Shown here: positions 5,501-7,194 of the stretch, piece after piece
Layout: every line of letters starts with the position of its first letter
Position numbering within the stretch: position 1 is the first letter of the stretch
Assembly (NCBI GenBank): GCA_012959595.1
Contig: DUCW01000055.1
Span: forward strand, 1 to 7,194
Length of the DNA: 7,194 nucleotides
Source: Gemmatimonadota bacterium
GTDB lineage: Bacteria > Gemmatimonadota > Gemmatimonadetes > Longimicrobiales > Gaopeijiaceae
Direction: 5' to 3'
Notes under the pieces: model-generated
Told to the model about the DNA's origin: nothing
What the model saw: only the letters and a program-made list of their open reading frames with translations
Database searches by the model: none
Made by a program: the position numbers and the translations under genes

Positions 5501-7194
5501 ATGAACGATGGACTTAAAAGGCGGGATTTCCTTAAGGTTTTAGGGACCAGTGGTGCCGGTGCCAGTCTGCTAGGTTGCTCGACTGAAAAAGTTGAAAAAC
5601 TGATACCTTATGTAACTGCACCTGAAGAAATCACCCCTGGGGTTGCTACTTGGTATTCGACTTCTTGCGGCGAGTGTGAAGCCGGTTGCGGAATGTGGGT
5701 ACGGACACTCGAAGGTCGGGTTGTTAAGGTCGAGGGCAATCCTAACGACCCGGTGTCACAAGGCGCTCTGTGTTCCAGGGGGCATTCCAGTGTGCAGGGT
5801 TTGTACAACCCTGATCGTTTTTCGGGACCTATGATGAGAGAGAATGGTGAGCTGAAAGCGATTTCATGGGAAACAGCGGAAAAAATGCTGGCCGACCACA
5901 TTCAGACCGCTAATGAATATTACTTTATTAAGGGTTCTACCGGCCCCAGTCTGACTGACTTGATTGATGATTTTGCCAGCTCGACTGGTGGGAAGATAGT
6001 AAACTACAGTCCGCTGGACCATGACCCTTTGAAGGAGGCCAGTAGAATTGCTTTTGGGAGGGAGGTAGTGCCTTGGTATGATCTAGAATCTGCTCGTTTT
6101 GTCTTATCATTTGGAGCAGATTTTCTGGAAGGTTACGTGTCTCCTCTCAGAGATAGTCGAGGTTTTTCAAAGATGCATTCAGTAGGGAAAGATGGTTCTA
6201 AGGGAAGGTTTGTTTTTGCGGCCCCCAGACTTTCTTTGACTGGTCAGAATGCAGATGAGTGGTTGCCGATCGCTCCAGGATCGGAAGGTTTGGTAGCTCT
6301 TGCACTGGCCAACGTAATAAGTGCTGGTACTGGGGATGCTGGCCCCTACCAGGAAATAGTGGATGCATACTCACCAGAGGATGTGGCAGCCGAGGCGGGT
6401 GTTTCCGCAGAAAATATAAGACGGGTGGCTAGTTATCTTGTAGAGAGTGGTCCTAGTTTAGTCCTGGGGCCTGGAATCGAGGGTCAACATCGGAACAGTA
6501 CGGCGGTCAATCTAGCGGTAGCCATTCTAAATGTTGTTGCTGGAAACGTTGGTAAAACTGTTGACTACTCTTCGCCTCAGGTCGGGCCATCTTCAGGCCC
6601 ACGAGGGTATGGCCTGATGCAGGCAGCGATAGAGGACATGAATACCGGTCAGGTGCCACTCGTCTTGGTTCATGCTAGTAACCCAGCGTATGCCCTGCCA
6701 TCTGCCTCGGGCTTTAAAGAGGCTTTCAGTGAGGTGTCCTTCAGAGTGTCTTTTGCTTCAGCCATGGATGAGACAGCAGCAATGGCCGACCTCATTTTAC
6801 CCGATCGTCATTTTCTGGAATCTTGGGGGGATTCTTCCTGGAGGTCAGGTCGGTCGAGCCTGCAACAACCTGCTATGCGACCGGTCCCACACTTTGACTC
6901 TAAACAAATCGGCGATGTTCTACTTTCAGTAGGACAGGAGGTGGGTGCGGAAGGGGAGGCACCGTCTTTTTACGAGTGGCTCCGGTCAAGATGGCAATCC
7001 AAGACCGCTGCAGATGGTATCTTAGAATTTGAAAATTTTTGGAGGGAGGCTTTAAAAACCGGGGTAGCTAGTTCTGAATCTGGGTTTGAGACAGCTATCG
7101 AAACTCTGCGACAAACTGATAGAGCACTTGTGTTTGATGTCCCCGAATTTGATGGAGAAGGCGATGTTCACCTGATGGTCTATCCGTCGGCCCG
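5501..7194 (+). CDS. actB: ActB, Tat-exported Fe-S/molybdopterin-fold subunit of alternative complex III (partial, N-terminal 564 codons)
   Basis: The frame is open from an ATG at 5501 to the window end with no stop. ActB proteins are usually about 1000 residues, so roughly the last 40% is missing, including the expected ferredoxin-like Fe-S domain. A Tat signal is seen (KRRDFLKVLG, 6-15), then LLGC (23-26), so Cys26 may be lipidated. A 4Fe-4S motif follows: CGECEAGC (56-63) with Cys91 in GALCSRG. Downstream blocks are typical of ActB: GLYNPDRF, then HASNPAYALPSASGF and ADLILPDRHFLESWGD in the last third. No cysteine occurs after residue 91 in the visible part, so there is no cysteine ligand for molybdenum. 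This fits ActB, whose molybdopterin fold carries no Mo cofactor. The ribosome site is a weak GAAGGG about nine bases upstream. It is co-transcribed with actA. A PsrA-like oxidoreductase is the alternative. Confidence 0.88.
   Translation, partial: MNDGLKRRDFLKVLGTSGAGASLLGCSTEKVEKLIPYVTAPEEITPGVATWYSTSCGECEAGCGMWVRTLEGRVVKVEGNPNDPVSQGALCSRGHSSVQGLYNPDRFSGPMMRENGELKAISWETAEKMLADHIQTANEYYFIKGSTGPSLTDLIDDFASSTGGKIVNYSPLDHDPLKEASRIAFGREVVPWYDLESARFVLSFGADFLEGYVSPLRDSRGFSKMHSVGKDGSKGRFVFAAPRLSLTGQNADEWLPIAPGSEGLVALALANVISAGTGDAGPYQEIVDAYSPEDVAAEAGVSAENIRRVASYLVESGPSLVLGPGIEGQHRNSTAVNLAVAILNVVAGNVGKTVDYSSPQVGPSSGPRGYGLMQAAIEDMNTGQVPLVLVHASNPAYALPSASGFKEAFSEVSFRVSFASAMDETAAMADLILPDRHFLESWGDSSWRSGRSSLQQPAMRPVPHFDSKQIGDVLLSVGQEVGAEGEAPSFYEWLRSRWQSKTAADGILEFENFWREALKTGVASSESGFETAIETLRQTDRALVFDVPEFDGEGDVHLMVYPSA

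Noticed and set aside
1..7194. CRISPR array, tRNA, rRNA or insertion sequence
   Set aside because: No regularly spaced repeats, cloverleaf-like stretches, transposase motifs or terminal inverted repeats were seen. The only strong direct repeat is the single 31-bp pair in actA.

Overview
The window looks like chromosomal DNA from a free-living, respiring Gram-negative-type bacterium. Three genes support this. One is a YpdA-type bacillithiol disulfide reductase, which suggests a bacillithiol-using lineage. The other two are the first genes of an alternative complex III (ACIII) operon: a pentaheme cytochrome (ActA) followed by a Tat-signal, Fe-S/molybdopterin-fold subunit (ActB). This combination occurs in groups such as Bacteroidota, Gemmatimonadota, Acidobacteriota and related phyla. 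The phylum cannot be fixed from the sequence alone. No IS element, phage gene, CRISPR array, tRNA or rRNA was seen.

Layout: 1-114 (+) is the 3' end of an unidentified gene. It converges with ypdA (117-1109, -), and a hairpin covers both stop codons. An intergenic stretch follows (1110-1246). Next comes a three-gene + strand run: a small helical protein of unknown function (1247-1552), a LuxE-family acyl-protein synthetase (about 1584-2693) and a LuxC-family acyl-CoA reductase (2690-4102). The last two overlap by ATGA. LuxC converges with a small AbrB/MazE-type DNA-binding protein (4115-4321, -), again through a hairpin that contains both stop codons. Upstream of the AbrB gene on the same strand lies a 98-residue protein of unknown function (4421-4717, -). 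After a 185-bp divergent intergenic region come actA (4903-5484, +) and actB (5501 to beyond the window end, +).

How the genes work together: LuxE and LuxC form a fatty-acid reductase pair. LuxE activates an acyl group as acyl-AMP and carries it as a thioester, and LuxC reduces it to the aldehyde with NADPH. No luciferase (LuxAB) or LuxD transferase gene is present here, so the aldehyde probably serves another purpose. ActA and ActB are parts of a membrane-bound quinol oxidase module; the remaining act genes should follow downstream.

Most notable points: (1) the actA signal-peptide region carries a 31-bp direct repeat that looks like a templated, frame-preserving 13-codon insertion; (2) both convergent gene junctions end in hairpins that contain the stop codons of both genes, without U-tracts; (3) ActB keeps an intact N-terminal 4Fe-4S cysteine motif but has no further cysteine in the rest of the visible protein; (4) two small unknown proteins flank the lux-like pair and the respiratory operon.
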